Of a stretch of 64,000 nucleotides of DNA, positions 1-9,557 are shown in pieces. A program made the position numbers and the translations under genes. This DNA is from Candidatus Defluviibacillus avedoerensis. GTDB taxonomy: Bacteria; Pseudomonadota; Gammaproteobacteria; Burkholderiales; Burkholderiaceae_C. The notes below the pieces were generated by a model that ran no database searches, had not been told where the DNA came from, and saw nothing but the letters and a program-made list of their open reading frames with translations. Numbering within the stretch: position 1 is the stretch's first letter; the number at the start of each line of letters is the position of its first letter. The stretch spans positions 744,001 to 808,000 of the forward strand of contig JADJBS010000020.1 of the NCBI GenBank assembly GCA_016703665.1, in the 5' to 3' direction.

Positions 1-750
1 AGCGGCGTCTGCCGCTTGTGCTACCAACGCTGCGGTGGGCACCCGTCCAGTCAAGACGTCTTCCGCAGTGGTGAGGCGACGCGGCACCACGCTGCTGGCG
101 CCCACGGCCAGGCGCATTTCGTCACATTGCCCCTGATTGACAATCGCAACTGTGGCAACGGTGGCCAGGGGGCGGTGCTCCGCAGCAGTGCGCATATGCC
201 GGGCATAACGGCTGCATGTGTATGCTGAGGGAGGCGGAAGGTGCACTGCAACCAGCAATTCATCGGGCGCGAGCGCCGTGGTGAAGTAGTCCACCAAAAA
301 GTCGCGCAAAGGAAGACGGCGACTGCGCTGGGCGTTGGCGATTTCTACCTCTGCATTCCAGACCAGCAATCCCGTCGGGGGGTCTGTGGACGGGTCACCA
401 TAGCAAAGGTTGCCGCCCACAGTGCCTTGATGACGCACTTGTGGATTGGCCATGTGCCGTGCCAGATGGGTCAACATGGGGTAGTGGCTTGCCACCGCCG
501 GATGCTGGGCCAGTTCGTCATGCAAAGTCAATGCGCCGATTCTCAGGCCCCTGGTGGCGTCCCAAGTCAACCCGCGCAATTCAGATATTCCCGCCAGCGA
601 TATCACTGCCTGTGGCGTCACCAGACGTTGGCGCAGGGCCAGCATCAGCGCTGTGCCACCGGCCATGAACCTTGCTTCTTCGCCATGCTGTGCCGCGAGC
701 TGACAAGCCTCGGCCACGGTAGAAGGCGTGAGCCACTCAAAATCAAGCAT
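1..750 (-). CDS. FAD-binding subunit of xanthine-dehydrogenase-family hydroxylase (partial, 3' end outside window)
   Basis: The reverse strand is open from an ATG at 750 to the window edge, giving 250 codons that begin MLDFEWLTPSTV. An AGGTALM segment near residue 33 and TVGGNLCYGDPSTD near residue 110 match the two FAD-contacting motifs of the CoxM/XdhB family. This subunit would carry electrons from the molybdenum subunit through FAD. Its start overlaps the last 8 bases of the large-subunit gene, so the two are probably translationally coupled. The C-terminal domain and any 2Fe-2S small subunit gene lie off the left edge or are absent. The substrate is unknown; the family hydroxylates N-heterocycles, aldehydes or CO. 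Confidence 0.9.
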   Translation of the reverse strand, partial: MLDFEWLTPSTVAEACQLAAQHGEEARFMAGGTALMLALRQRLVTPQAVISLAGISELRGLTWDATRGLRIGALTLHDELAQHPAVASHYPMLTHLARHMANPQVRHQGTVGGNLCYGDPSTDPPTGLLVWNAEVEIANAQRSRRLPLRDFLVDYFTTALAPDELLVAVHLPPPSAYTCSRYARHMRTAAEHRPLATVATVAIVNQGQCDEMRLAVGASSVVPRRLTTAEDVLTGRVPTAALVAQAADAA

Positions 751-3061
751 GGTGGGCACCTCCGTGTGCGGTAGTGCCAAGAATCCGGTTTTGTTTTTGT
801 GCTTCCAGCGCAGCCAGCACCTTTTCGGGGGTGATCGGTAGATTGGTGATCCGAACTCCCACCGCAGCAAACACCGCATTGGCAATTGCTGCAGCACCGG
901 GGAGGATGGCGGTTTCGCTGGCACCCTTAGCGCCATAGGGGCCATTGGGGTCGTTGGATTCCACAATGCCGCTGCGCAACTCGGGCAGAGCATCGGCCGT
1001 AGGCATCGTGTAGTCGGCAAAATTGCCGTTAGACAAACGTCCCTGGTCCAACTGCATTTGCTCGTACAAGGTCCAGCCCACCGCCTGAGCCGCCGCACCA
1101 TTGCTTTGCCCATGCACCGCCATGGGATTGAGCGCCTTGCCGCAGTCGTCGCTGACAAAACTTTGCACGAGTCGCACTGTTCCGGTTTCGGTGTCCACCT
1201 CCACCTCCACGGCCTGGGCGGCAAATGAATAAGCCGGTGCGATATTGCCGTACAGGTTTTTGTCAAACATCACCGTATCGGCATCCCAAGTGCCTTGCAC
1301 CTGCAAACCCAGACCTCCGTGCCGCCAGATGTGCTGACGCACCACCTCGGCGCGTGTTTTACGCTGGCTGGGGTTGCTGCTGAGACACACCCCGCCTTCA
1401 TCGAGCGTGCATTGGTCCGGCGTCGTGGCGAGCAGTTCGGCTGCTGCATCCAGCAACTGGTCTCGCGCTGACCGTGCCGCCACCAGGGCGGCATTACCCG
1501 CAACAACGGTGACACGTGAGGCCAAGGAACCAATCGCATACGGCGCAGCATCGGTATCTGGAGCCACCACCTGCACATGGTCAAGTGGCAATTTCAGTTC
1601 GTGCGCCACGAGCTGGCTCAGCATGGTTTGCGCACCTTGCCCCATATCGCCCTCTGCGGTGTGCAGGACGACGCGACCATCTTCATTGACCTTGAGCATC
1701 ACGGTCGAGCCGTCCCAGTTACCAAGCGTGCGGTTTCCGCTCACATGCATGGCGGCAGCAACACCTTTGCCACGGCGCTTTGCCGGGTGAGATGAAGCAA
1801 CAGGGGTTGTATTCCAGCCCACGGCGTGCGTGCATTGATCCAGGCATTCCAGCAGGCCAGTGCTACCGATCTTCCAGCCGTGCACCGATGTGTCACCCGC
1901 TTGGATGGCGTTTTTCTTGTGCACCTCCACCGGGTCCAGCCCGAGTTGGCGCGCCATGGCGTCGATGTGGCTGTTTAGCGCAAACAGCATCGGAGTTCCG
2001 CCAAAGCCGCGAAAAGCACCGTGCGGCGGATTGTTGGTATAGGACAGCGTGGCCTGGCAGCGCACGTTGTCCAGGCGGTGCATGTTGTCGCTGCGCATGG
2101 CGGTGACATGCATGATCTCCCCACACAGCCCGGCATAGGCGCCGCAGTCGGCCACGATGCGCACTTCCTTGGCCACGATGCGCCCATCGCGGCGCATACC
2201 CAGACGCAAGGTGATGGTCTCGGGTAGACTGGAGCAGGCGGACAGAAAGTCCTCCAAACGATTGTTGACCAGCCGAACAGCACGGCCGCTGCGCAGCGCC
2301 AGCAAGCCCGCCAGCAGCGTGTTGTCGTCTTCAATGATCTTGCCGCCGAATCCTCCACCCACGGTGGGCGCAATGACCCGCACCCTGGATACCGGCAATT
2401 CCAGCGCACCAGCCAGACGGCTGCGCGCTAAAAACACAGACTGGGTGCTGGTCCACACTTGCAAGCGGCCGTCTGCGTCCACTGTTGCCACCGTGCCCAT
2501 GGGCTCCAGATAGCCAGGGTACTGCGCGTGGGTGCTGTAGGTGGCCTCATGCACCAAATCCGCCTGGGTAAAGCCCGCCTCCACATCGCCCCGATGAAAG
2601 CGGATTTCATGCGCCAGATTGTTCTGGCGCCCGGGGTGAATGTGGGGGGCTTCTTCGTCCATGGCCTCTTCGGGCGTCAGGACGGCTGGCAACTCTTCGT
2701 ATTCGACGCGTATCAGGTCCAGCGCATCGCGGGCGATTTCTTCCGTATCGGCGGCCACGGCAGCCACTTCTTCACCGGCGAAACGCACGACACCATCGGC
2801 CAGAATGCGCCGCTCCTTGTGGCTCACACCCCAATTGGTGCGTGGCGCATCTGCCCCGGTGAGCACCACCCGCACACCCGGCAACGCGCAAGCGGCGGCG
2901 GTGTCGATGGACACAATGCGCGCGCTGGGGTAAGGGCTTCGCAACACCTTGCCATGCAACATGCCCGGCAGCTTGAGATCACCGGTGTACTCCGCGCGCC
3001 CGGTTACCTTGGCGCGCGCGCTGACCTGCGGCGTGTCCTGACCTAGGGTAGATGTACTCAT
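743..3061 (-). CDS. Molybdopterin-binding large subunit of xanthine-dehydrogenase-family hydroxylase
   Basis: This 772-residue protein has the full length of the XdhB/CoxL-type catalytic subunit. The N-terminal a/b hammerhead domain (about residues 15-125) is followed by the Moco-binding part. That part has GGGFGGKI (near 235), AFRGFGG (near 350) and, near the C-terminus, PYGAKGASE, whose glutamate is the expected catalytic base of the family. I chose the ATG at 3061 over a TTG codon three bases upstream; GAGG lies a few bases before it. The CoxL-specific AYXCSFR loop is not apparent, so CO oxidation is unlikely. A hydroxylase for an aromatic or N-heterocyclic compound is the best guess, given the catabolic genes nearby. 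Confidence 0.93.
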   Translation of the reverse strand: MSTSTLGQDTPQVSARAKVTGRAEYTGDLKLPGMLHGKVLRSPYPSARIVSIDTAAACALPGVRVVLTGADAPRTNWGVSHKERRILADGVVRFAGEEVAAVAADTEEIARDALDLIRVEYEELPAVLTPEEAMDEEAPHIHPGRQNNLAHEIRFHRGDVEAGFTQADLVHEATYSTHAQYPGYLEPMGTVATVDADGRLQVWTSTQSVFLARSRLAGALELPVSRVRVIAPTVGGGFGGKIIEDDNTLLAGLLALRSGRAVRLVNNRLEDFLSACSSLPETITLRLGMRRDGRIVAKEVRIVADCGAYAGLCGEIMHVTAMRSDNMHRLDNVRCQATLSYTNNPPHGAFRGFGGTPMLFALNSHIDAMARQLGLDPVEVHKKNAIQAGDTSVHGWKIGSTGLLECLDQCTHAVGWNTTPVASSHPAKRRGKGVAAAMHVSGNRTLGNWDGSTVMLKVNEDGRVVLHTAEGDMGQGAQTMLSQLVAHELKLPLDHVQVVAPDTDAAPYAIGSLASRVTVVAGNAALVAARSARDQLLDAAAELLATTPDQCTLDEGGVCLSSNPSQRKTRAEVVRQHIWRHGGLGLQVQGTWDADTVMFDKNLYGNIAPAYSFAAQAVEVEVDTETGTVRLVQSFVSDDCGKALNPMAVHGQSNGAAAQAVGWTLYEQMQLDQGRLSNGNFADYTMPTADALPELRSGIVESNDPNGPYGAKGASETAILPGAAAIANAVFAAVGVRITNLPITPEKVLAALEAQKQNRILGTTAHGGAHHA

Positions 3062-3130
3062 CAACTGGCCTCGCTAAAAAGGGGAGGCACCCATCTGCAA
3101 GTGCAAACGAAGGTGCGATTCACCCTAGGC

Positions 3131-4114
3131 TTACTCCGCTGTGATCTTTAAGTCCGTGATGGTTTTGGTCAGGCGCGCATAGTCGTCCGCGTTGATTTTG
3201 GACAACGCTTCAGGCTTGCCACCCACGGGCCGGGCGCCGAATGAGGCCATTTTTTCCACCACATCGGGCATGCGAAGGACGTCATTCATGTGCGCATTCA
3301 GCGTCTGGATGACGTTAGCAGGTGTGCCTTTGGGCGCCATGATGCCGTGCCAAGCACCTTCCTTCACCGTTGGATAGCCTTGCTCCGCCACCGTGGGCAC
3401 ACCGGGGATCAAGGGACTACGCTCAGGATCCGTCAGTGCCACGGCCACCAATTTGCCTGCTGCGATGTGCTGCGACACTGGCCCGTAAGTGGTGTAACCC
3501 ATCTGGACGCGGCCAGTCAGCATTTCAGGGATCATGGGACCAATGCCACGGAATGGTACGTGTTGAACCTCAATGCCCGCCGCCTTGTTCAGTAACTCTG
3601 CAGCAATGTGCATGGGCGAACCTGCGCCGGGACTAGCGTAGTTGAGTTGCTTGCCAGCCTTGGCAACGCTCACAAGTTCCTTGATCGATTTGAAACCTGC
3701 GTCTGGGTGGGCCACTAGCAGCACCGACTGAAGTCCCGTGAGGATGATCGGGTCAAAACTGGTCAGTGGGTCATAGCTTGCCGCTGGCGCAAGCTTAAGC
3801 AACATTGGCGCGGTCGTCATTGGGTTGGGTGTGAAAAGCAGGGTATAGCCGTCCGCTTTGGCCCGTGCGACGGCTGTGTTGCCTACCGTACCGCCAGCTC
3901 CAGCACGGTTATCCACCACCACGGTCTGCTTCAAACGTTGTGTCAGCTTTTCAGCGTACATGCGGGCCATGGCGTCGGTGTCTCCACCAGGCGGGTACGA
4001 CACCACCATGGTAATGGCCCGGTCAGGTTGCCAAGTTTGGGCATGGGCGCTCACCATTGCACCCAGTGATAGCGCAGCGCAGGCGGCCATCCAGGTTCGA
4101 CGGGAAATTTGCAT
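3131..4114 (-). CDS. Bug/TctC-family periplasmic substrate-binding protein
   Basis: The 327-residue protein starts with a cleavable signal peptide (MQISRRTW, then a hydrophobic stretch ending at AHA) followed by WQPDRAITMVVSYPPGG, the typical first strand and binding loop of tripartite tricarboxylate transporter receptors. Later blocks such as NYASPGAGSPMH and VPFRGIGPMIPEML are family hallmarks. The ATG at 4114 has AGGAG 8 bases upstream and is preferred to the TTG at 4120. No TctA or TctB membrane subunit is nearby, as is common for the many orphan Bug proteins of Burkholderiales. It lies downstream of no other gene on its strand and diverges from the IclR regulator at 4261. Confidence 0.92.
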   Translation of the reverse strand: MQISRRTWMAACAALSLGAMVSAHAQTWQPDRAITMVVSYPPGGDTDAMARMYAEKLTQRLKQTVVVDNRAGAGGTVGNTAVARAKADGYTLLFTPNPMTTAPMLLKLAPAASYDPLTSFDPIILTGLQSVLLVAHPDAGFKSIKELVSVAKAGKQLNYASPGAGSPMHIAAELLNKAAGIEVQHVPFRGIGPMIPEMLTGRVQMGYTTYGPVSQHIAAGKLVAVALTDPERSPLIPGVPTVAEQGYPTVKEGAWHGIMAPKGTPANVIQTLNAHMNDVLRMPDVVEKMASFGARPVGGKPEALSKINADDYARLTKTITDLKITAE

Positions 4115-4260
4115 CTTCAACTCTCCTACTCAGTGGGTTATGTCATCCAAACCGCCAACTTTGGCTGGGCGCATTGTGAAACCGGGGATTGGCAGCTCGG
4201 GCTACAGGTATCACCTGGTGAGCCTAGGGATTTCCCTATCTGATCTACACTCCGCCCAAC

Positions 4261-5064
4261 ATGAAGACTGTCAACGCCCTGGAAAGGGGGCTGGAAGTGC
4301 TGCTCGCCATCGACAGCAGTTCAGCCGCCACACTGACCGAGCTGCACCGCCAAACCGGTATCCCCAAAGCATCTTTGCAACGTATCCTGAAAACCTTGCG
4401 CGAAGCGGGTTGGATAGAGCGCAACGAGCTCGAGGCCCGCTATGTGCGTTCGGCAGCACCGGGTGCGTCCGACCCGCAAATGAAGTGGCGCGCCCAAGTG
4501 TCTTCTGTGTCCGCACCGTTACGCTCCGCCTTGCAGAAGCGAATTCCGTGGCCTCTGGACATCGCTGTGCGCGACGGTACTTGCATGCTGATTTTGGATG
4601 CCCATCGGCCCTCGAATGGACTCTCGGTCAACTACCGCGTGCTGGGCTTTCGTCCGCACATGTTGGTGTCGTCACTGGGACGCTGTTACCTTGCCCATTG
4701 CCCCGACGGTGAACGGCAATCCATCGTGGTATCGCTGGCTCGGTCTAAGCGTCCCTTCGACCAGTTGGCCAATGAACCCGCGGCCCTGCACCGTATGGTG
4801 ACTGAAAGCCGCCGCATGGGCTATGCCACGCGGACACCCACAGTCACCGGTGCCGATTCACCCGAAAATTTTGGGGCCTTGGCGGTACCCATATTCAGCG
4901 GAGACATCCTGGTGGCCAGTTTGAGTTGCTCGTGGCTGCCCGGAGTCGCGCGAGAAGTTGACATTTCAAACACGTACCTTTCCAGTTTACGAATGACAGC
5001 AGATGCAATTGGAAAACGTCTGCAAGCAGCTCAAGTCAGTGCACCACCTGCGCGAAGCTTTTGA
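4261..5064 (+). CDS. IclR-family transcriptional regulator
   Basis: The 267-residue protein has the IclR layout: an N-terminal winged helix (ALERGLEVLLAI, then ATLTELHRQTGIPKASLQRILKTL, about residues 5-45) and a C-terminal effector-binding domain. It is divergent from the Bug protein and hydroxylase genes, separated by about 145 bases that must hold both promoters. It probably controls one or both sides. The inducer is likely an aromatic intermediate, but nothing in the sequence identifies it. Confidence 0.92.
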   Translation: MKTVNALERGLEVLLAIDSSSAATLTELHRQTGIPKASLQRILKTLREAGWIERNELEARYVRSAAPGASDPQMKWRAQVSSVSAPLRSALQKRIPWPLDIAVRDGTCMLILDAHRPSNGLSVNYRVLGFRPHMLVSSLGRCYLAHCPDGERQSIVVSLARSKRPFDQLANEPAALHRMVTESRRMGYATRTPTVTGADSPENFGALAVPIFSGDILVASLSCSWLPGVAREVDISNTYLSSLRMTADAIGKRLQAAQVSAPPARSF

Positions 5065-5149
5065 ATCAATTTAACTGAGACCGAACCAGCAATCGTCCAA
5101 TAGGGTCGGCAAGCCCAGCAAAATAACCCCATAACATTAAGGGTTTTAT

Positions 5150-5178
5150 TTGACTGAAATTTTGATTTAGCGAATACT
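5150..5178 (+). promoter_or_regulatory. Predicted sigma70-like promoter of the ABC transporter/catabolic operon
   Basis: A TTGACT hexamer (5150-5155) and an AATACT hexamer (5173-5178) are separated by exactly 17 bases, in an AT-rich gap upstream of the ATP-binding protein gene. Transcription would start near 5185. No operator repeat was obvious beside it. Confidence 0.55.
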
Positions 5179-5238
5179 AGTTCTCCATTGAATCAGCGTT
5201 TCTTTTATGAAACAATATATAGCCAAGGAGTTTCTTGA

Positions 5239-6042
5239 ATGAGCCATGCCGTTGAGGGAATCCCCGCTATCGAATTCATCGGCGTTGACAAACGCTTTGG
5301 CGCGCCAGGCAGCGCCACAGAGGTCGCTGCCGCAAGCAACGTGAACTTTGCGGTTAAGACTGGTGAGGTTGTCTCGATCATTGGACCATCAGGTTGTGGC
5401 AAGAGCACGATGTTGAACATGGGCGCAGGCCTTTATGCACCCAGCGCAGGGGTCGTTAAGGTGGCCGGTGAAGTAGTACAAGGGCCCAATTCACACGTCG
5501 CGTTCATGTTGCAAAAGGACTTGTTGATGCCTTGGCGAACGATCAACGAAAACATCGAATTCGGCCTTGAACTTCGCGGGACGAGTGCATCTGAGCGACG
5601 CCAAACTTCCCAACGTCTTTTGAAGGCATGCCACCTGGACAAGTTTGGCAACCACTACCCACATCAGTTGTCGGGAGGCATGCGCCAACGCGCGGCTATG
5701 GCACGCACGCTGGCTGTGGACCCTTTGGTCTTACTCATGGATGAGCCCTTCTCTGCGCTGGATGCTCAGACCAAGATGATCCTTCAGCAGGACTTGGCGC
5801 GCACTGTATCCGACGAAAAGAAAACTGTGCTTTTCATCACACATGACCTGGCTGAAGCCGTGGCACTGTCTGACCGGATACTGGTGATGAGCGAGCGCCC
5901 TGGCACCATCGTCGAAGAGGTGATTGTGGACATCCCTGGACGCAACAACCCCATGACTCGACGCAAGCATGAATCCGTTGGCCGCTACGTCGCGATGCTC
6001 ATGGACATGCTCAAACTAGACGCCAATGCAGATGTGCATTAA
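5239..6042 (+). CDS. ABC transporter ATP-binding protein (nitrate/sulfonate/taurine type)
   Basis: The 267-residue ATPase shows Walker A (GPSGCGKST, near residue 51), the signature LSGGMRQRAAMART (near 143), Walker B LLMDEPFSALDA (near 165) and the H-loop ITHDLAEAV (near 200). This is the pattern of the SsuB/TauB subfamily. The ATG at 5239 is preceded by AAGGAG at ideal spacing. The next two genes encode the matching binding protein and permease, so the importer is complete. Being first in a catabolic operon, it probably imports the growth substrate, though family membership alone does not tell which. Confidence 0.95.
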   Translation: MSHAVEGIPAIEFIGVDKRFGAPGSATEVAAASNVNFAVKTGEVVSIIGPSGCGKSTMLNMGAGLYAPSAGVVKVAGEVVQGPNSHVAFMLQKDLLMPWRTINENIEFGLELRGTSASERRQTSQRLLKACHLDKFGNHYPHQLSGGMRQRAAMARTLAVDPLVLLMDEPFSALDAQTKMILQQDLARTVSDEKKTVLFITHDLAEAVALSDRILVMSERPGTIVEEVIVDIPGRNNPMTRRKHESVGRYVAMLMDMLKLDANADVH

Positions 6043-6094
6043 GCAGCCATCGTACCCATCCAGCAGACCTGATTTTCAATAAGGAGACCCCGTG

Positions 6095-7096
6095 ATGAAT
6101 CATTTACGCACCTTGCCCCGTCGCCAACTGCTCGCCCTGTTTGCCACCACACTGCTGAGTCTGCCCATGACTGCCAGTGCTCAGGGCAAGCTGGAAGAAG
6201 TCACCTACTTGCTGCCTGCCCCTGGCACCCTTCCTGCCTTCGGTCCATGGATGCTGGCGCAGGCGAAGGGCTATTACGCGGCTGAAGGCCTTGATGTGAA
6301 GTTCGTCACTGGGCGCGGTGGCGTGGATGTGGCCAAGCAGGTGGGTGCGGGCAATGCCGTCATCGGTGGCGCTTTAGGCGACACATCCATCATCGCGCGT
6401 GGGCAAGGTGTTCCGGTCAAGACGGTCGCCGTTCTGGGCAGCGGCTCCATGATGCAACTGGTCACGCACAAAGACGAAAAAATCGAAAGCCCACGCGAAC
6501 TCAAGGGTAAGACCATCACGGTCATTGCCTATACCGATACCACTTATTACGCGCTGTTGGGCATGCTCAGCAAGGTGGGCCTGACGAAGAACGACGTCAA
6601 CATCCAGGCCGCTGGGCCAGCTGGCGTGTGGCAGCAGTTTGCAGCCAAGAAGGCGTCGGGCATGGCCGCTGTGCCTGACTGGACCGTGACCGCCACCGAA
6701 GCCGGTGCCAAGGTAGATATTCTGCCCTCTGACGTCTACTTTAAGAGCATGGCTCAAGGCATCCTGGCGTCAGACGACACCATTGCCAAGAACCCACAGC
6801 TGGTTCAAAAGCTGGTGAGGGCCACGCTCAAAGGCATGAAGGACATCATGACAGACCCCAAGGCCGCTTCGATTGCCTACGCTGCCCACGTGCCCGCACA
6901 CAAGGGCAAAGAAGCCAATATCCAGCAGGTTTTTGAGATGTACAACAAGTATGTCTATGCGGGCCAAAAAGTCCCCGGGCAGATGGATGAGGCTCGCCTG
7001 AGCGATTTGCAAAAGTTTTATGTCAGCAACGGCGTGGTGCAGTCGGCAGCTCCCTTGAAAGACCTGTACACCAATCAGTTTACGCAGGCACGCTGA
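6095..7096 (+). CDS. ABC transporter substrate-binding protein (SsuA/NMT1-like)
   Basis: A signal peptide (MNHLRTLPRRQLLALFATTLLS, cleavage near ASAQ) is followed by a roughly 305-residue mature protein of the NMT1/SsuA fold. The block FGPWMLAQAKGYYAAEGLDVKF is the usual first lobe motif. I prefer the ATG at 6095 to the GTG at 6092 because AAGGAG lies 8 bases before it. It follows the ATPase gene by about 50 bases and precedes the permease by 22 bases. The ligand is unknown; relatives bind sulfonates, nitrate, pyrimidines or aromatic acids. Confidence 0.93.
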   Translation: MNHLRTLPRRQLLALFATTLLSLPMTASAQGKLEEVTYLLPAPGTLPAFGPWMLAQAKGYYAAEGLDVKFVTGRGGVDVAKQVGAGNAVIGGALGDTSIIARGQGVPVKTVAVLGSGSMMQLVTHKDEKIESPRELKGKTITVIAYTDTTYYALLGMLSKVGLTKNDVNIQAAGPAGVWQQFAAKKASGMAAVPDWTVTATEAGAKVDILPSDVYFKSMAQGILASDDTIAKNPQLVQKLVRATLKGMKDIMTDPKAASIAYAAHVPAHKGKEANIQQVFEMYNKYVYAGQKVPGQMDEARLSDLQKFYVSNGVVQSAAPLKDLYTNQFTQAR

Positions 7097-7118
7097 TACT
7101 GCTTGCCCAGGAACACTC

Positions 7119-7898
7119 ATGAAACGCGAATCCCTAGTCACCACCGCCTGGAGCGCACTGGTTGCAGTAATCTTTGTGGCCACGTGGGAGTTTGTCCCTG
7201 GGCTGCTTCATGTCCCTGAATTTGTGCTGCCCAGCTTTAGCAAAGTGTTTGTCGAAGGGGCCCGCATGTGGGAGCCAGAACGCATCTGGTGGCACTCGGG
7301 CATCACGGCCATGGAAGTGGTGGTGGGATTTGTGTTGGGGTCGGTGCTCGGCGCGCTGATTGGCTATGCGCTCGGTCTTTCGCCGAGGGTAGAGGCCGTT
7401 TTCTCGCCTTACTTGCTGGCCCTGCAGATTGCGCCCAAAGTGGCGTTCGCGCCGCTGTTTGTGATGTGGCTTGGCTACACCGTTTACCCCAAAATTTTGG
7501 TAGCGGTTTTGATCGTGTTCTTTCCGGTGCTCATCAACGTGCTTTCCGCCATGCGCACCATGGATTACGACATGATCAATCTGGCACGCTCTTTTTCGGC
7601 CACGCGGTTACAAGTCTTTCGCATGGTCGAATTCCCCACTACCTTGCCCGCACTGTTCTCGGGCCTGCGCATCGCCAGCACGCTGGCGGTGATTGGTGTC
7701 GTTGTGGGCGAACTGGTCGGGGGGAACATGGGCCTGGGCTATCTACTGGTGTTTTTTGAAGGTCAAGGCAACACCGCCGGGGTGTTTGTAGTGATTGGCG
7801 CCCTCACGGTGATTGGCGTGGTTGCTTACTACGCCGTGGTGCTGGCCGAACGCAAGGTGCTGCATTACCTGCCCAGCGCAGAACGTCGCTCCGCCTGA
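7119..7898 (+). CDS. ABC transporter permease (SsuC-like)
   Basis: The 259-residue membrane protein has about six hydrophobic segments and a BPD-type inner-membrane domain. The EAA-type loop falls in the stretch around INLARSFSATRLQVFRMVEFP, which contacts the ATPase. It is the third gene of a binding protein-ATPase-permease set of the nitrate/sulfonate/taurine family. Only three bases separate its stop from the next start, so the downstream dehydrogenase gene is in the same transcript. Confidence 0.94.
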   Translation: MKRESLVTTAWSALVAVIFVATWEFVPGLLHVPEFVLPSFSKVFVEGARMWEPERIWWHSGITAMEVVVGFVLGSVLGALIGYALGLSPRVEAVFSPYLLALQIAPKVAFAPLFVMWLGYTVYPKILVAVLIVFFPVLINVLSAMRTMDYDMINLARSFSATRLQVFRMVEFPTTLPALFSGLRIASTLAVIGVVVGELVGGNMGLGYLLVFFEGQGNTAGVFVVIGALTVIGVVAYYAVVLAERKVLHYLPSAERRSA

Positions 7899-7901
7899 AC
7901 C

Positions 7902-8672
7902 ATGAATCAACCAACAACGTCAGCGCCAGAGATCTCCCTGCATGGCCGCCGCGTGCTGGTCACCGGCAGCGCGCGTGGCCTGGGTGAGGCTTTTGTACGT
8001 GCTTTAGTGGAAGCCGGGGCACGTGTAGTGATCAGCGATGTACTGCATGAGCGCGGTCAGGCGCTGGCCGCTGAGCTGGGCTCTGCGACTTGCTATGTCC
8101 CGATGGATTTGAGCGACCCCGCTTCGATCGAAGCAGGCGTGGCGCAAGCCGCCAGCCAATGGGACGGGCTGGACGGGCTGGTCAACAACGCAGCCATCAC
8201 CAACTCCGGCGGCAAAGCCATGCACGAGCTGGGCGTGGACATGTGGGACCGCGTCATGCAGGTCAATGTGCGTGGCACATGGCTGGCCACGGTCGCCGTA
8301 CAAAAGCACCTTACCGCTTCGCAAAGCGGACGCATTGTCAACATCGCATCCGATACCGCGCTTTGGGGAGCGCCCAAACTGTTGGCGTACGTTGCCAGCA
8401 AAGGGGCTGTCATTTCAATGACGCGCTCGATGGCGCGGGAGCTAGGGCCTGACGGCATCACAGTCAATGCTGTGGCACCCGGCCTTACCCTCGTGGAAGC
8501 CACCGAATACATACCGGCTGCGCGCCACCAGTATTACCAACAAGGTCGTGCCATCGGACGCGCCCAGGTACCCAGCGATGTCACGGCCACCGTCTTGTTT
8601 TTGCTGTCCCGTGGCAGCGGCTACGTGACTGGCCAGGTGCTGCCCGTCAATGGCGGCTTTGTGATGAATTGA
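7902..8672 (+). CDS. Short-chain dehydrogenase/reductase (SDR)
   Basis: The 256-residue protein has the classical SDR elements: the cofactor motif TGSARGLGEAF (near residue 22), NNAA (near 97), a catalytic serine in NIASDTALWG (near 149) and YVASK (near 163) with tyrosine and lysine. It ends in a typical GQVLPVNGGFVMN. It would oxidise or reduce a hydroxyl/keto group, or dehydrogenate a cis-diol, with NAD(P). Its place between an importer and a hydrolase points to a step in substrate breakdown. Confidence 0.93.
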   Translation: MNQPTTSAPEISLHGRRVLVTGSARGLGEAFVRALVEAGARVVISDVLHERGQALAAELGSATCYVPMDLSDPASIEAGVAQAASQWDGLDGLVNNAAITNSGGKAMHELGVDMWDRVMQVNVRGTWLATVAVQKHLTASQSGRIVNIASDTALWGAPKLLAYVASKGAVISMTRSMARELGPDGITVNAVAPGLTLVEATEYIPAARHQYYQQGRAIGRAQVPSDVTATVLFLLSRGSGYVTGQVLPVNGGFVMN

Positions 8673-8679
8673 GTCTGTG

Positions 8680-9537
8680 ATGACCGGCACATCCCTTGTT
8701 CAGCGTCTGGCGCATTTCCCACCCCGCGCAGTGTCAACGGCACTGGGTAATGTGCAATTCCGCCAGTCTGGTGCAAGCACAGGTGACACAACACACGTGC
8801 TTCTGCACGGTATTGGATCCGGTTCCGCGAGTTGGTTGGCGCAACTGGAAGCGGCGCAAGTCAGCCCCCCCGCCCGCACGGTACTGGCGTGGGAAGCGCC
8901 CGGCTACGCGGACAGTACGCCCGTTGGTCCCGAATCGCCTCTAGCCCAAGACTACGCCGAGCGAGTGTGGGCATGGCTGGATGCGCTGGCTGTCAAACAG
9001 CCCGTCACTCTGGTGGGACATTCTCTGGGCGCCTTGATGGCCACGCGCGCTGCCGTGCTACAGCCGGGTCGGGTCAACGCGCTGGTGTTGCTATCCCCAG
9101 CACAAGGCTATGCACGCGCAACGCCACAAGAGCGGGACAAGAAACTCAGTGACCGCTTGGCAAACCTCGCAGAGCTCGGCCCCTTGGGCATGGCCGCCAA
9201 ACGCGGTGCCGCCATGCTGTCAACACAAGCCTCTGCGCCGCAGATCAGCTACATCCAGGGCGTGATGGCACAAATTCGCCCAGCAGGCTATACCCAAGCA
9301 GCCAAGCTGCTGGCGCAGGGTGATTTACTGACCGATCTGTCACAGATCAAAGTCCCCTTGACAGTGGCTAGCGGCAACGCGGACGTCATCACCCCTCGGG
9401 CGGGTTGCCAAGCTGTTGCTGCGCACGGGCAGGTCACCTGGGTGGACTTGGGGCCTGTCGGCCACGCCTGTGCGCTGGAAGGCGCTGACGCGGTGAATAC
9501 ACTTCTGGGCCTCAGTTCGTCAAGAACTCTTGCCTAG
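8680..9537 (+). CDS. Alpha/beta hydrolase
   Basis: The protein of about 285 residues has an alpha/beta hydrolase fold, with an oxyanion-side HGIGSGSASW loop (near residue 45), the nucleophile elbow GHSLGALM (near 113) and a C-terminal histidine in VGHACALEG (near 260). The aspartate is probably in NADVITP (near 232). A GTG at 8677 and an ATG at 8680 are both possible starts. Homologues in aromatic clusters cleave ring-fission products (C-C hydrolases) or esters; which applies here is not clear. Confidence 0.9.
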   Translation: MTGTSLVQRLAHFPPRAVSTALGNVQFRQSGASTGDTTHVLLHGIGSGSASWLAQLEAAQVSPPARTVLAWEAPGYADSTPVGPESPLAQDYAERVWAWLDALAVKQPVTLVGHSLGALMATRAAVLQPGRVNALVLLSPAQGYARATPQERDKKLSDRLANLAELGPLGMAAKRGAAMLSTQASAPQISYIQGVMAQIRPAGYTQAAKLLAQGDLLTDLSQIKVPLTVASGNADVITPRAGCQAVAAHGQVTWVDLGPVGHACALEGADAVNTLLGLSSSRTLA

Positions 9538-9557
9538 ACCTCGACTGGAATTTCCCC

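Noticed and set aside
241..774. 177-codon plus-strand open frame at the left edge
   Set aside because: The minus strand holds a continuous FAD-subunit reading frame with family motifs over the same bases.
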